Source of the DNA: Aptenodytes patagonicus
Taxonomy: Eukaryota; Chordata; Aves; Sphenisciformes; Spheniscidae
Length of the DNA stretch: 64,000 bases
Direction: 5' to 3'
Assembly (NCBI RefSeq): GCF_965638725.1
Contig: NC_134971.1
Coordinates: 439,001-503,000, forward strand
In this document: positions 24,059 through 35,985 of the stretch, piece after piece
How positions within the stretch are numbered: the first letter of the stretch is position 1
Layout of the letters: every line of letters starts with the position of its first letter
Notes under the pieces: model-generated
Seen by the model: the letters and a program-made list of their open reading frames with translations, nothing else
Told to the model about the DNA's origin: nothing
The model's database searches: none
Translations under genes and position numbers: made by a program

Positions 24059-26189
24059 AAGACTTTTCTCCTCCAGCCTACCTGGGACAAGCCGCGAAAG
24101 CGAAGATCGAAGTCAGCCTGTTTCATACGCCCAGCCTGAGATAACGCCGCTCTCCCGCACCCGGGTACCCCCCTCGGACCGGCAAAACCCATCGAGGCAG
24201 AGGGGGTGCTCGCCCCAATTCGGCCCCTGCAGCCCGAGACCCCGACAGCAAAACCAGGAGGCAACCGCCCTCCCCGAGGCACTGCAGCATCCAAACCATC
24301 GCCACCTGCGCCGTTCGCCCCGATGAACAAAAAACAAGTCACCATCCATCAGGTGATGGAAATACGTCCATTTCTGCACATACTTCACCAGCAAGCTGCC
24401 TTCCCAGCCCGTGAGCGGAGTTTCGGCGGGGGAAGGAGCTGCCCTCTCCCTCCTGGCACCTCCAGCCACGTCCCATGTATAAGGGCGTTTTGCAGATGTG
24501 ACGCTCGAGGGAATCCTGGGACCCTTGGGGGGGTTTACATTTTCAGAGCACAAAATTTTAAAAATCCTCCTTACACAGTGCCTCTTAGTAGATCTTTTGG
24601 AATTTACAAGATAAATACTGGTAATTTGATTCTTATCTTCTTCAAATCCAATTCTAAGGCAATTCTGTGTAAAGGACACTAATTATAGCCCGCAGGGAAA
24701 GAAAAGGTAACCCATCAGTGAGAATACACTTGAAACGTTTAAAGGGGTATGGGACACTGAAAAGTTAAATAGGTTTCAAATCTGCTCTTGCAACAACAAT
24801 AATTTGTTGGGTGAAAATTATTCTCTGTACCGTTCCCGCTCCCTAGCATGTACTGTTGGTGATCAGCTCAGAGCTGCGCTGGAAATAACGGCAGCCAGGT
24901 TTGCATCCAGTTTGCTGGCGCTTTGGTTCTCTGCAGATCTTTTAAAGGCTGCCCAGTCGTCGGCGAACAAAGCCGAGAGAGGCAGCAATACCAGGGATAA
25001 CCAAACCTTTATGCACAGCCGTGTTACTTTTCACCCTTATTTCCCTGACGTTATTTACTAATGAAAAGGCACAAGTTTATACGCACAAGGAATGCGATCA
25101 GCAGCATACACGGAGCGTGGCAAAACCGTTACTCCTTAGCCCAAATATTGTGTATTTTCCAAAAGGCACACCTAAACCCGGGCAATCCTGGCTCTGAAAC
25201 GCGACTGGCGGCCAAGAGCCCCCCGTGTGCTCCGGCCACCCAATGGCTCCCCGTTTACTGCAGAAGAGCATCCCGAGGAGGAGGACGGTGGGGAGACCGC
25301 GCCGGCCACCTCCGCACGACACGGTCCAAACGTTACGGCACCTATAAAATAATAAAACCCCGGCCCCCGGACGCGGAGCCAGGATGCGGCAAAAGACGAT
25401 GCAGGAAGTATCAAAGGGATTTGGCAATCCAAAGAGGGTCTTGTTTAACGAGTGCTGCCGTGGGCTGTCACTGTACAGAGCCCAGTGGAAAAGCCCCCGG
25501 ACCCAGAGAGGGGCTGGCACCCAGAGCACGAGCAGCCATGGCCGCGGCATCTCGACAGGCAAGAGCTGAGCTGTTAGTCGGGCTGAAGAACAACCAGGAC
25601 CGGCAAAGCTCGTGATTTATTCATTCTGGGGGAGGGAGGAGAGATGCTGTTTCTAAACCGGTGGGAGGCTAGCATTAACACCCATCGTTACCGACCCTCC
25701 GAAGATGATACGATTATTTCTTTTAACACGGTGACACTTGCAGCTAACTCATTTCTGACCCCGCCAGCACGGGGCAGACGCCGTACGAGAGGTGACCAAA
25801 GGTAATTGAAAATAAAGGCACCGTGGACCGGAGCAGAAGAGCTGCCTCAGCAGCGACCCTTGTCGCAACAGGTAAGAGCGATGGCATCCAGAGGACGACC
25901 GGCGCGCACCCACCCGGGGTGCACGGTAAATCAGCGCTTTGCTGAGGCTGCACGTCAGGGATGGCCGGGTGGACCGGGGGCAGGTGAAGCAGCAGAGTCA
26001 CGGTCCCAGGAGGCACCGCTGCCGTGCATCCGAGCCCAACCCCGGGCTGGCACCGGGAACCAAGATGTGTCCCGTACCACAGACTCCACGCAACGTCGTA
26101 GTGAGAGGGGGAAAAACCACCCCAGCCCACTACAGCACCTTTAAAAATAGCCTTTTTTTTTCCCCAACGTCGTGTATGCAAACATTTCC

Positions 26190-26460
26190 TACTACCCCGC
26201 TTCCATGATTCAGCAATTCAAGCCCTAGTAATAAAAAGTGTGGTAATCCGCACATTTGTGCGGAAGAATGGCAAATTCATGCCTTCAATGACTTTTGAGA
26301 GCTGTGCTATTAAGAAAAGACATTTTCCTTTTCTCCTACTGAAGGAAAAATACAGTTATTTAAAAATGGCAAAAGAATCAGCTCATTAGTTAATAACAGT
26401 GACAAAAACCCTACCACGGGAAACCTGAGTGGCTGCAGACCGAAGCAAGAATTAAGCCAA
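26190..26460. promoter_or_regulatory. Candidate conserved noncoding element with a short palindrome
   Basis: AT-rich low-CpG block. It contains a RUNX-like TGTGGT near 26239, immediately followed by an inverted repeat CCGCACA-TT-TGTGCGG at 26248-26263. No reading frame stands out. Confidence 0.3.
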
Positions 26461-26734
26461 TGTGTGTAAAGAAGTAAAAAAAACCCCCGCGTCCGACACA
26501 CACCCGGCCCCGAACTGTAAATTAGCTGGAGGAGAGGAGGGAAGGCGTCTGAACACACACGAGACCCTGCAGCAGCCCCCGCCATCGCCGCTGCAGCCCA
26601 GCGTGACGCCCCGACGGAGCAAACCCAGTGCCCTTTCAGCCTGGCCGTGGTCCCCTGGCATTGGTGGCACCGCTGGCCTCAGCCAGCTCCCACCCGCCTG
26701 CGGAGCGGTCCCCTGCTGAGCCCCCCCCGGACCG

Positions 26735-26895
26735 GGGCACTGTGGGGGTCCACAGCATCATGGGGGGACCGAGACTCAGCACCATGGGGGGACCTTGGCA
26801 TCACAGGGGGATGCAGGGCATTGCAAGGGCTGGAGCATCATGGGGGGATGCAGGGCACTGTGGGGACCAGGGACATCACGGGGGGGACTGGGGCC
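26735..26895. repeat. Degenerate G-rich minisatellite
   Basis: Repeated variants of CATCATGGGGGGA, ATGCAGGGCA and GGGGACC recur about every 25-35 bp. The copies at 26755-26770 and 26834-26850 are nearly the same (AGCATCATGGGGGGA). It lies in the long ZBTB16 intron. An open frame across it rich in Met, Gly and His is a by-product. Confidence 0.65.
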
Positions 26896-28774
26896 AGGCT
26901 CGGAGCTGCAGCTGACCCGGGACCTGCCTGGGCTGGGGGACGCCTCGCCACGTCCAGCCGCTCTTTGTCTGCTCCCCTCTGCCTGGGCTCTCGCGTTGTC
27001 GCCGCTGTCATTTCTCTTGCCTTCCGCTTACTTACGCGGAAAACGTGGTTTCCGCGTGAGCCATCGCAGCACAAAGAGACCATACAACGATGCATTTGCG
27101 CGCATTACACCCAACGAGGAAGAACTGAAATCCCCCAAAACACCGGCAGCAAAAGGAGACGGTGCACAGCAGACGCAGGACCGCTGGCGAAGCACCGCGA
27201 GCATCCCTTCCCACGGTGGCTCACGGCGAAGCAAACCCTGGCACAGCACGACTTTGTGCAAGAAATCCCGCTTGCAGGCACACGCACCATCTTTTCGCTC
27301 GGGTGGAAAAGCGTTACCCCGCACCAAAGCCCGAAAAGACCCGGTCCCGCGGAGCGCGTTTGACACCAGGGACCGAAAACGGTCATCCACGAGAGCGCCG
27401 AGGATGCAAACGCCACTCGTGGCACATCCACGCAAGAAGCTGCAGCGCTGAGGACCGGCGGCCGGGCACGCCTGACCCGGGAGACCCCGAGCCCAGCCGT
27501 ACAAACACAATGCAATGTGGGTTTCTTTTAATTTTAGCAGGAAGAAAGTTCCCATCGCTCGCTCTAGGTCAGCGATCCTTATCAGCCCCCACCAACTGTA
27601 TTTGCGGGTAGCACCAAACATCCAAGCAAACGAAGGGGGTGGGGCGGGGGGAGGGGGAGGAGAGGAAGGCAAACGGCGTTTGGCTCCCGGCCTTGGCCCG
27701 CGATGCCCGCCCGTTGCGGGGTGGCGAGCAAACAGGCTCCGGTGCATCGGTACCTGCGGCCGCACAACGCGGCATTGTGTGCGGCGGCGTTTGATGGCCC
27801 CCTCCCCGACACGCATATCGCTAGAGGGAAGCTCGCCGCGCACGGCCGCTTCGTTCACTTAGCAACAAAGGTGCTAATTAGGGAGCTGCTTTCCACCTCC
27901 AGCCGGAGGAGGATGCGGCGCAGCTGCCCACGCCGGCAGCGGCCAAAGCCTTTGGCGCTCGCCCGGCAAAGTGGACCCCGCCGTGCATCGCTTCTGCTAC
28001 GAGATAAGGAGAAGGGAAGCATCCCGAGTGCCCTCCTCGGGAGACGCCCATCTCTGCTCCCCCGTGGGGCACGCCCCGCTCAGCCCCTCATCACCAGGGT
28101 CCCTTCTTTTGCCATCTTCCCATCTTCTTCTGGATGGGCACAGCTGGACGAGTCCCTCTCCCAGTGGCGAGGTCCGACGCGAGCTCTCCTCCCGGCTCGG
28201 CTTTGCAGCCACCCGATGTGCCAGAGCGGCACCGCCGGCCAGCGTCCCCAGGCTCGTGCAGAGCAACGCCCGCCTCGGTGGCACGGGACCCGCCAGAGCC
28301 CCCCGCTCCCCCCACCCACGTGCCAGCTGGCCTCTGCACCCGCGCTGGGGCAACCCGCAGCAGCTCCCACCCCGCTAAATAATGCATCGGCCAGCCCTGA
28401 TTAACGCAAGGGAAGGATGATATACATTTCTGGGCTGCTTTAAGTTACGTTTGGTTAGACGCTGAGGGAAGAGCTGCCTCCAGCTAAAGGGTCAGATAAG
28501 CCAGAAATCAATACAAGCCACTGCCTCTACATCCCGAGATCCTGGTGCCCCTCCCCAGCTCCTGCGGGCAGGGCTGCGGGCAGCCCTGGTGCTGCCCCCG
28601 CTCTTGCCTGGGCTCGGGTGCCGCTGACTCAGCACCCTGCGGGCTGGGAGCCGCTGGTGGCCCGGTTCCCACCGCGGCACCTGTTTCCCACGGCCCCTGC
28701 CCTACACGCGATCTTCCCTGCAGCCCCCAGAAATGCAAAGCCCAAATGCGCCGCCACCCCTTCCTCCCCACCAA

Positions 28775-28794
28775 CCCCCCCCCCCCCCCCCCCC
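28775..28794. repeat. 20-nt C homopolymer
   Basis: The longest homopolymer G/C run in the window. It lies in the ZBTB16 long intron. Exact length is doubtful in any assembly. Confidence 0.9.
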
Positions 28795-31700
28795 AACAAA
28801 CTGCTGCCCTTCAACCAGGGTGACAACGAACCGAAAGGCTGGGGGAAGGCGCGGCAAAGCCAGAACGGCGTTTCACCCATCCCTCCCCAGCTCTTGAGAG
28901 CAAGAGGAGTCAGGGACCCAGGAAGCAAAAATAACAACTCCTTTTCCCTTTTTTCCATGGGAAAGGTTTTCATCCAAGTTAAAAATCTTCCCCAAAAATA
29001 TTCCTGCTAGAGGGAAGCGGGGTTTCTACCGGTCTCATCGCACACCGCTGGTTCCCGTGCAAGGCAACCCACGTGCAAGGCAAGCGGGAGCCGGGCTCCA
29101 AGCACCCACCGCCCGAGCTCCCGGTGAGATGGGGCAGATGCCGGAGCCTCCCCCCACCGCCCCCCGAAAGGTGAGGGCGACGCAGGCAGAGCTGCCCGAA
29201 GAGGATTTGCACGCTACAAGCGCCTCCGGCCACCGCTCTTGTTCGCAGAAGCGCCCTCCCTCCCACCCGCTCTCGGCTCTTGGGATATTTTCTACGAACA
29301 GGGGGAAGGAAAAAAGAGAAGAGGAAATCACCGCGTTACTGGTAAAAATAGCAGAACACCCAGTAGGGAGGCACAGAGGGTTTCAGTTCTGAGCGCTGCG
29401 CCGTTTCGCAGAAAGGGGCCCCGGCGTGCAAGCCGGCAGGCGCCCTGCCGTGCTCTCTGACCACCCCATGCCACCACGCACCAGGCCTGCCGCATGTTGC
29501 CGGCAGAGAGGACCTGCCCCGCTGCTGGCGATGCACGCAAGCGGCATCGCCCGTGCCCTCCGGCCGACCGCAGCATGGCGCGAGCGGGACAGCGTGCCGG
29601 TGCCATGCTGGTGCGGCACGGGTAGAGGGGGGCCAGCGAGGGGCCGGCGAGGTGGCAAGGCGTGGGCGTTGCACAATGCCTGCGCCTTATCTCTCCCACG
29701 CAAAGGCAGTTTGTATGTGTTGTGCAGCAGGCTGCGACCGCAGCCCGTGCCCAGCCGGAGATAAGATATCTGTCACCGGCGCTCGCTGCGCCACGCTGCC
29801 GGCAGCGAGCTCCTGCCGCCGCCAGCCCGAGTTCGCGTGATTTGTGAGCGGTTTGCTGGGTCTCTCTGCACCGAGCATCCCCTCTGTGCATTCCCCAGCT
29901 GCTTCCCCACTGGCTTGCCCCCCTCAGGTAGCCCTTTTCCGGACCAACTCGAGCATCTCTTTCCAGACCCGTGATACACCCAAGCAATTAGGATGCCCAA
30001 GCTCGCAGCCGTCCCCTCTCCCGTGCCACAAAAAGTCCCAGCAAACCCCCAAGAAGCCAACAGACCGGCCGAAGACATGCAGTAAAATCTGGAAACCCAT
30101 GAGCCGTCCCTAAAGCCTCGTGCTGCCACGCGTGCGCACTTCCAAGAAGACCGGCTGGGTTTTGGTTGGATTTTTTTTTTAACGTGCAGTCTGTGCTGTG
30201 GTTAAATCGAATTTCTTAGAGTCGTACACGGGTTTAGTCTGTGCACGCCGAGATTAGTACAACCTGTCCCTAAATACCATAATAAAAAACACGTAGTAAG
30301 CGCTTTGCCTTTATTTATGTCAGCGCTGGTTTCAAGGAGGATGAATCACACTTCCTCCTTAGCACTCCCTTCTAATATGATTTACTATAAATAATGCGCG
30401 GAGAAAAGAACGAGGGAAGGTGACAAAGGGCAAAGCGCACGGAGCCCAGCACCGTCCCCAAACTCGGTGGCAAGAGGATAAAAGCACTTTCAACAGTCGC
30501 AATGGAGCTGCAAACAGCGTGCACGGGTTGTAATTGGTGTAGCGCGTGGTGCCTAAACGCAAATCTGAATGAAAATTAAAGGACAGGCAATAGCTATGTA
30601 TTTTTATATACGTATATGAATTGCGCTGTGCCTTTGTAGAAGTCCCTGGGAACGACTTAAAAATCAACACCGGTCCCCACCAATGGGAAAAACCCATTCT
30701 GAGCCTTCGCAGAGCCCAAGCTTTGGGCGCGGGGACACCCGCCGTGCCAGGGGCTGGCTCTGCCAGCCAAAGGGCACGACGCCGGGAGCCGCGCGGGCGT
30801 TTCGGCGGGCAGACGGCTTTCTGCTGCCTTTCTGCAGGAAAACTGACTCGGACCTCGTGGCGTCGCGCAGTTATTTCACGTGGAAATAAGAGCCCAGCGC
30901 TCTCCCAACGGCGGTGCCAGCCCGGACCCCGCGCCCGCCTGCCTGGGTACCCGCCTCCCCGGGGGGTATTTGTGCTCCTTCCGACCTTGCGAGCCCGCCG
31001 GCGATGGAAATGGCCTGGTGTTTGGGGTTGTGGGGTTTTTTTTTTTAGTTTCTCTTTGTTTTTCCGCTCGGTCAATGTCTGCCTTCTTTATAGGTCACCA
31101 AGGTGAAAACAGGCATCCTCCTCCCCTCCACGTGTCGCATTTGCAGACAGATGGAGGTATGTTTCTTCGAGAGGGGGGTGCAGGGGTCCCCTCCACGGCG
31201 TGCAAGGCAAGTACCACGGCATCACCCGTACCGGCATCCTCCGCTCGCCGCCGTGCCGGCATCCAGCAGCGCTCCCCCCGGCACTCTGCCTTTGCGCACG
31301 GGTGATGCCGGCGTGCAGCAAGCCAGCCGCTCCTCGTACAGCGCTAAACAGAGCACTGGGTTATCAGCCCGGCTGATACACACAGATAAACAGCCCATCT
31401 CCCGCGCTGACACCGGTAACAAAGCAGGGTGTTTAATGCGGATTTACGGCGGGCAGCTCTAGCGAGGCTCAATACGCCTTACGGCACTCGTGCCTACGTG
31501 GAGAAGTATTTCCTCAATTGCATATCGCCAACTTGTTTGCTAAACAACGTGCCAATAAAACAGCAACGAGACGACGAAGGCCGACGGAAAACTAAACCAG
31601 CACAGCGGGGCGCGTATCCGACCATAATCTACTTAAAATCAGTTAAGAACACTACAGCGAAAATGATACGGGCGGCCCTGGCCCTCGGCCAGAGCGCAGA

Positions 31701-33027
31701 GCCTCGCGCCTACAACCCAAATTTTACGGCGATGCTCTCTTCTTCAGCTGCAGAACGACCGAACCGGCAGATGCTCTTGTCGAAAAGAGGAATCCACCTT
31801 TATTTGCGAAAGCACATGGGCCAGCAGTGCTTAACGCTCTCGCAAAGGTATCTGCCGCTCCCCACGTCAGCTGCAGAAGTTATCCGAGACACTGCGAGTG
31901 CAAACCGGTGTTCAAAACCGATACCAAGCATTTCGGGCACGCTTCAGCCTAGATAAAGATTATCTGGAACGAATGCACACGCAATGTTTCCGACACCCCA
32001 AAGCAGGTCGTTGCAACCGGGCTCGAGCCTGGGAGTAAGAGTAGATGTCACGACCACATCGAAAGCTCGTAAGCCCATTTTAAAAAGCATCTAACCACAT
32101 GCAGATTCACCTGCCTTGTTTGCCTTTATTCATAAGGATGCATAAACCTTTCTCTGTTGCTCATGTTATACGAATCTCTTCCATCTTAATTCCCCCACGA
32201 GCCACACTCGTTTCGGCTGGTACCCATCACACCCCGCCGCTTTGCAACCGCCAGTCTCGACCGGGGCTGGAGAACAAGCCGACCTCCGGCGAGCCCGACG
32301 CGACCCGCGAGGCGCAGCCTCCGGACAAAGACGCTGCCGTCGCAGCGGCGTTTGGCTGGCGCTCGCGGGCACCGGGCTCCCGTTGCTCATCGGCTGCAGA
32401 GCGGGATGCGGACGCCCGCGCATCCTGACAGCGCCTGCCCGCGATGGCAAAGGAGGGAGCGATGCCCAGCGAAGGACTAAACTGACCATAAAGCACTGAG
32501 CTGCCTAACACCGGGCCGGGGGCGGGGGGGGGGAACCTTGCAGGCAGAGTGACACAAGCCAGGACTGCCGGGCGAGGAGGAATGAATGGAATAGGCTAAT
32601 TTACACAGGAAGTGAGCACTTACCAGACCCTTCATCCCAACACACAAAACCCTCTGCCATATCTGGAAGCAATTACACCCAGTTAACATGATCTGCCTGC
32701 CACTAAAATTAACTGCAAACAGAAATATTTTTCACTTTTGCAACAGGAGATGCCATGGCCCCGTGTTTGGCTGCCGGGAAATATTTAGTAATTACTCATT
32801 TAAAGCCTCTCTTGAAGCTGTCAAGGAGGGGGGGGGGGGAGTAAAAGAAAAATCTTGCTAATTGCGAGCAAAAAGGAAAATGCAGATCGTTTTACTCTAT
32901 CCAAGGAAAACAGATTTATGCACCGGTATAACTAAAGAGCCAACATCGCGTAGAAGCGGGGAAGGCTGCAGGGATGCTCCGTCACAAGCTGCCCAGGCTG
33001 CTCTGCACCATTTCCACATGCCATGGG

Positions 33028-33070
33028 GAAAAGAAAAGAAAAGGAGGAAAAAAAGAAAAAAAAAAAAAAG
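33028..33070. repeat. A-rich purine simple sequence
   Basis: GAAAAGAAAAGAAAAGG is followed by a run of mainly A. This is intronic low complexity without the flanks of a recognisable retroposon. Confidence 0.8.
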
Positions 33071-34159
33071 AGTCGATAGTGTCACCCCTGAAACAGCACA
33101 GGCTCTCCGAGGGTCCCTCTGCACAGCCAATAAATACTGTTTTAACTAACATCACTGTACGACTTACAACGAGAACTGAAAAGGCTCCGCAAAGCTTATC
33201 GAACTGCTGCAAGCAACATCAAGCGAGCACGCTTTGGGGGGGAAAAAAACCCATCCCAACACTCCTCAATCAGGCAGCTTTTTAAGCATCAGGGTCCCAA
33301 CCCCGCGGCCGATGGGGAGCAGCTGGCGCAGATCCACCCGCCCCGGTCCCTGGGAAACGGGCAACGCTGGGGAAGGTGGATGCACCCCGCTCAGAGGGCA
33401 CGCAGCATCCCCGTCACCCACGTGGAAGCCCCTCCGCCGCCAGCCTCGCCATCGGTAGGGAAGACACGAAAGTTACTACTGAGCAAGGGGAAAAAGGAAT
33501 AAATTAAAAAAATAAATAAATAAAATTGGCATTTGCTGATGGGAATCTCAGAGTTCTGCTTTAAAACGCGTCAGCCACACAACTAAAACGATGCAGAATA
33601 ATTGACGGAATAACACGGAAGCTGAAGGGGGCTTTTCCCCCTGCGCGCTAGGAGGCGAGTATGGAAACGGTTAAGTCCCCCACTGAATAAATCAAAAGTT
33701 CAAGGCTGCAACATACCACGGCGTATTCCCCCTCTGCCTATGACAAGAACCAGAGAGCCCCGAAATCCCAAGCATCCTGAGCGGGGTCTCCGCCGGCGCT
33801 CACAGGTTACACGCTCGGGGTCAGCGCCGCGGACCTTAGCTGCAACATTCATTTCCTGAGCGGGGCACGTCCCCCTGCCCATAAAGCTAATAAGAGCTTC
33901 CTCGCCCGGCCGCCCCGCGCTGCCGGAGCCGCGCGGCAGCGGCCAGGCAACCGGGAACGCTGGTTTCCATTAGCCCCTTATGATGCCAGGTGCCGCTAAT
34001 AAGGCCCATCAGCAAGAAACAAGAGCTGCCAAGTCGTCTTCGGACTCTGGAAGTAATCACGGGCAGAGTTTGGGGGGCTGCTGGCTTTTTTTTTTCCCCT
34101 TCTCCTTCCCTCCCCCCTTGTTTTCTATTTTTCCTCCTTTTTTTCGAGTTTCGATTGCA

Positions 34160-34450
34160 GCGGAACATAAATTGCCGAATGCTTAAAATAAAATAAAAAA
34201 CAACTACTGTATCAGGCTACCAAAATTAACACTAATAACATCTCACAAAGCACTTGGGATCCGATTTATCACGTTTATTGCTTTAATGGTATACTGCATC
34301 TGTTTCTCACTGTGACATGTCGAGCAGTGCCAACGTGCCTAATGGCATTAGTAGCACAACGCTCCGCTAATCCAGGCGGAGACGAATGGAGGTGAGGCTG
34401 GCAAAGAAAGAGCCCAACACCGGAGTATTTCCCTACGCAGCTACTTAAAA
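34160..34450. promoter_or_regulatory. Candidate conserved noncoding element in the ZBTB16 long intron
   Basis: AT-rich, low-CpG, with clustered TAAT/ATTA and TTTAT words between GC-rich flanks. Composition suggests a constrained element; nothing more can be read. Confidence 0.25.
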
Positions 34451-35904
34451 TTTGCCACGGCATTAACGTTACAGCTCCGCGCAGGCAGCAGACCAACAGG
34501 CTACGCGTCACGGGGATCGCCGGGCGTTGCAACTGGGACCTGGATCCCCACGGGAAGCCGTGGTTTCCCCGAGCAGGAGCATTTTGGACCGGCGGGAGCA
34601 TCGACGCCTGGTCTTGGCGCACCGGACTGGTGGGAGCACCGATGCCCGGTCCCGCCACACCGGCTCTGCTGGGAGCAGACAGTTAGATCTGCCGCTCCTC
34701 TGCACCTCAGAAATGGGAAGAGAGGGCAAAACTCTGCAGTTTGGGGTATTGTGGCTGGTCAGCAGCCAAGGAGGAAGAGCGAGCCTCCTTATTCCTACCC
34801 TTAACGCACTCCACCGGAGCACACGCCTTGTAGGTGACCGCTCAGCCGTGAAGCCTCAAAATGCAAAACTCAAGATGTGAAAATGTGAACGGAGGCTTTC
34901 CCCAAGGTGCATCCCCCCGTACGACAGCGAGGACAGGCACCTTCCAGCCAAAACTGCTCCAAGGGGAGCATTCACCCGCCGCCGGCCTCCACTGGCCTGA
35001 CGACTCCATCGCCAAGAAGCACTTTCATTTTCCAACCGAGCATCTCCACCTCGCACAGACACACGTGGCAAACGCTGGCAGCAAGCGGCATCGCTACGGT
35101 GGGCAAATTCCCAGGCAGCATCGGGATTCTGGACGCTCAGCCGATCCGCTAACGAACTTTATTGAATCGCACCCCCACCCGCAGTCTTCCCTGTTGCTAT
35201 CGACATTAAAAAAAAAAAAATGAAAGCATGTCTTTTATAAAGTTTTAAGGTATTTAACTTCCCGATGACAAATTACTCCAGGCTCAGCCGGCGGCTCAGC
35301 ACGGCACCCGCGTCGCAGCTCGGGAGGTTTTTCTTCAAAACAAACAAACGGAAAAAGGGACGCTGAACTATGGCTTTTTTGTCTGCAATTAGAAGCGACG
35401 ATCGATACTAACATTAGATTAAGTTTGAACTTTGCTGAACTTAGAAGGAAATCTTTTATAAAAAAAATTAAAGAGTCGCCGGCTCAATATACGCTCAATT
35501 AGTCAAAATCATAAGCTCGGTAAAGAAGGGGGGGGAAAAAAAAAAAAAATGGATCGCGCAGCAGCCGGCGGGTTCGGGGACCCGAAAACCCCGGTCGGAG
35601 TCAGCGCCGAGGCTTGCAGCCCGTCGGCTACCAAAAGGTCACAACTCAGCGCTCTCGACTCGCCCGCGTTACGACAGGGCACAGAGGATGCTGCCACGAG
35701 GCCGAGGGTGGCCGCGGAGCCGTGCTCCCGCACGGGGCTGGGGCAGACGACCGTCCCTCGGGCACCCTCCATCACCTGGGGCGAGCGGCCCCCCCACGTG
35801 CTTGTCGAAGCCCGGCGACAAGCCGGCCCGGCCCTCCGCTCTCCTTTTTCCTGCGTACGTTTCCCATACTAATGAAGACAGGAACAACACTCACAAGGCT
35901 CCGA

Positions 35905-35985
35905 GACTATACACATATATATTTATACTTATATAGGCATGTGTGTGTGTAAACAAACATATCCGCCATATGTATACACTCGCTT
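35905..35985. repeat. TA/TG-rich simple sequence
   Basis: An alternating purine-pyrimidine stretch (ACACATATATATTTATAC, then GTGTGTGTGT, then CATATGTATAC). It lies in the long ZBTB16 intron. Confidence 0.7.

Noticed and set aside
23652..24326. A 224-residue plus-strand open frame
   Set aside because: It is the antisense of the CR1 element and its flank.
27028..27858. A 276-residue minus-strand open frame in the ZBTB16 intron
   Set aside because: No domain or repeat structure, with long overlapping frames on both strands in the same GC-rich stretch, so it is incidental.
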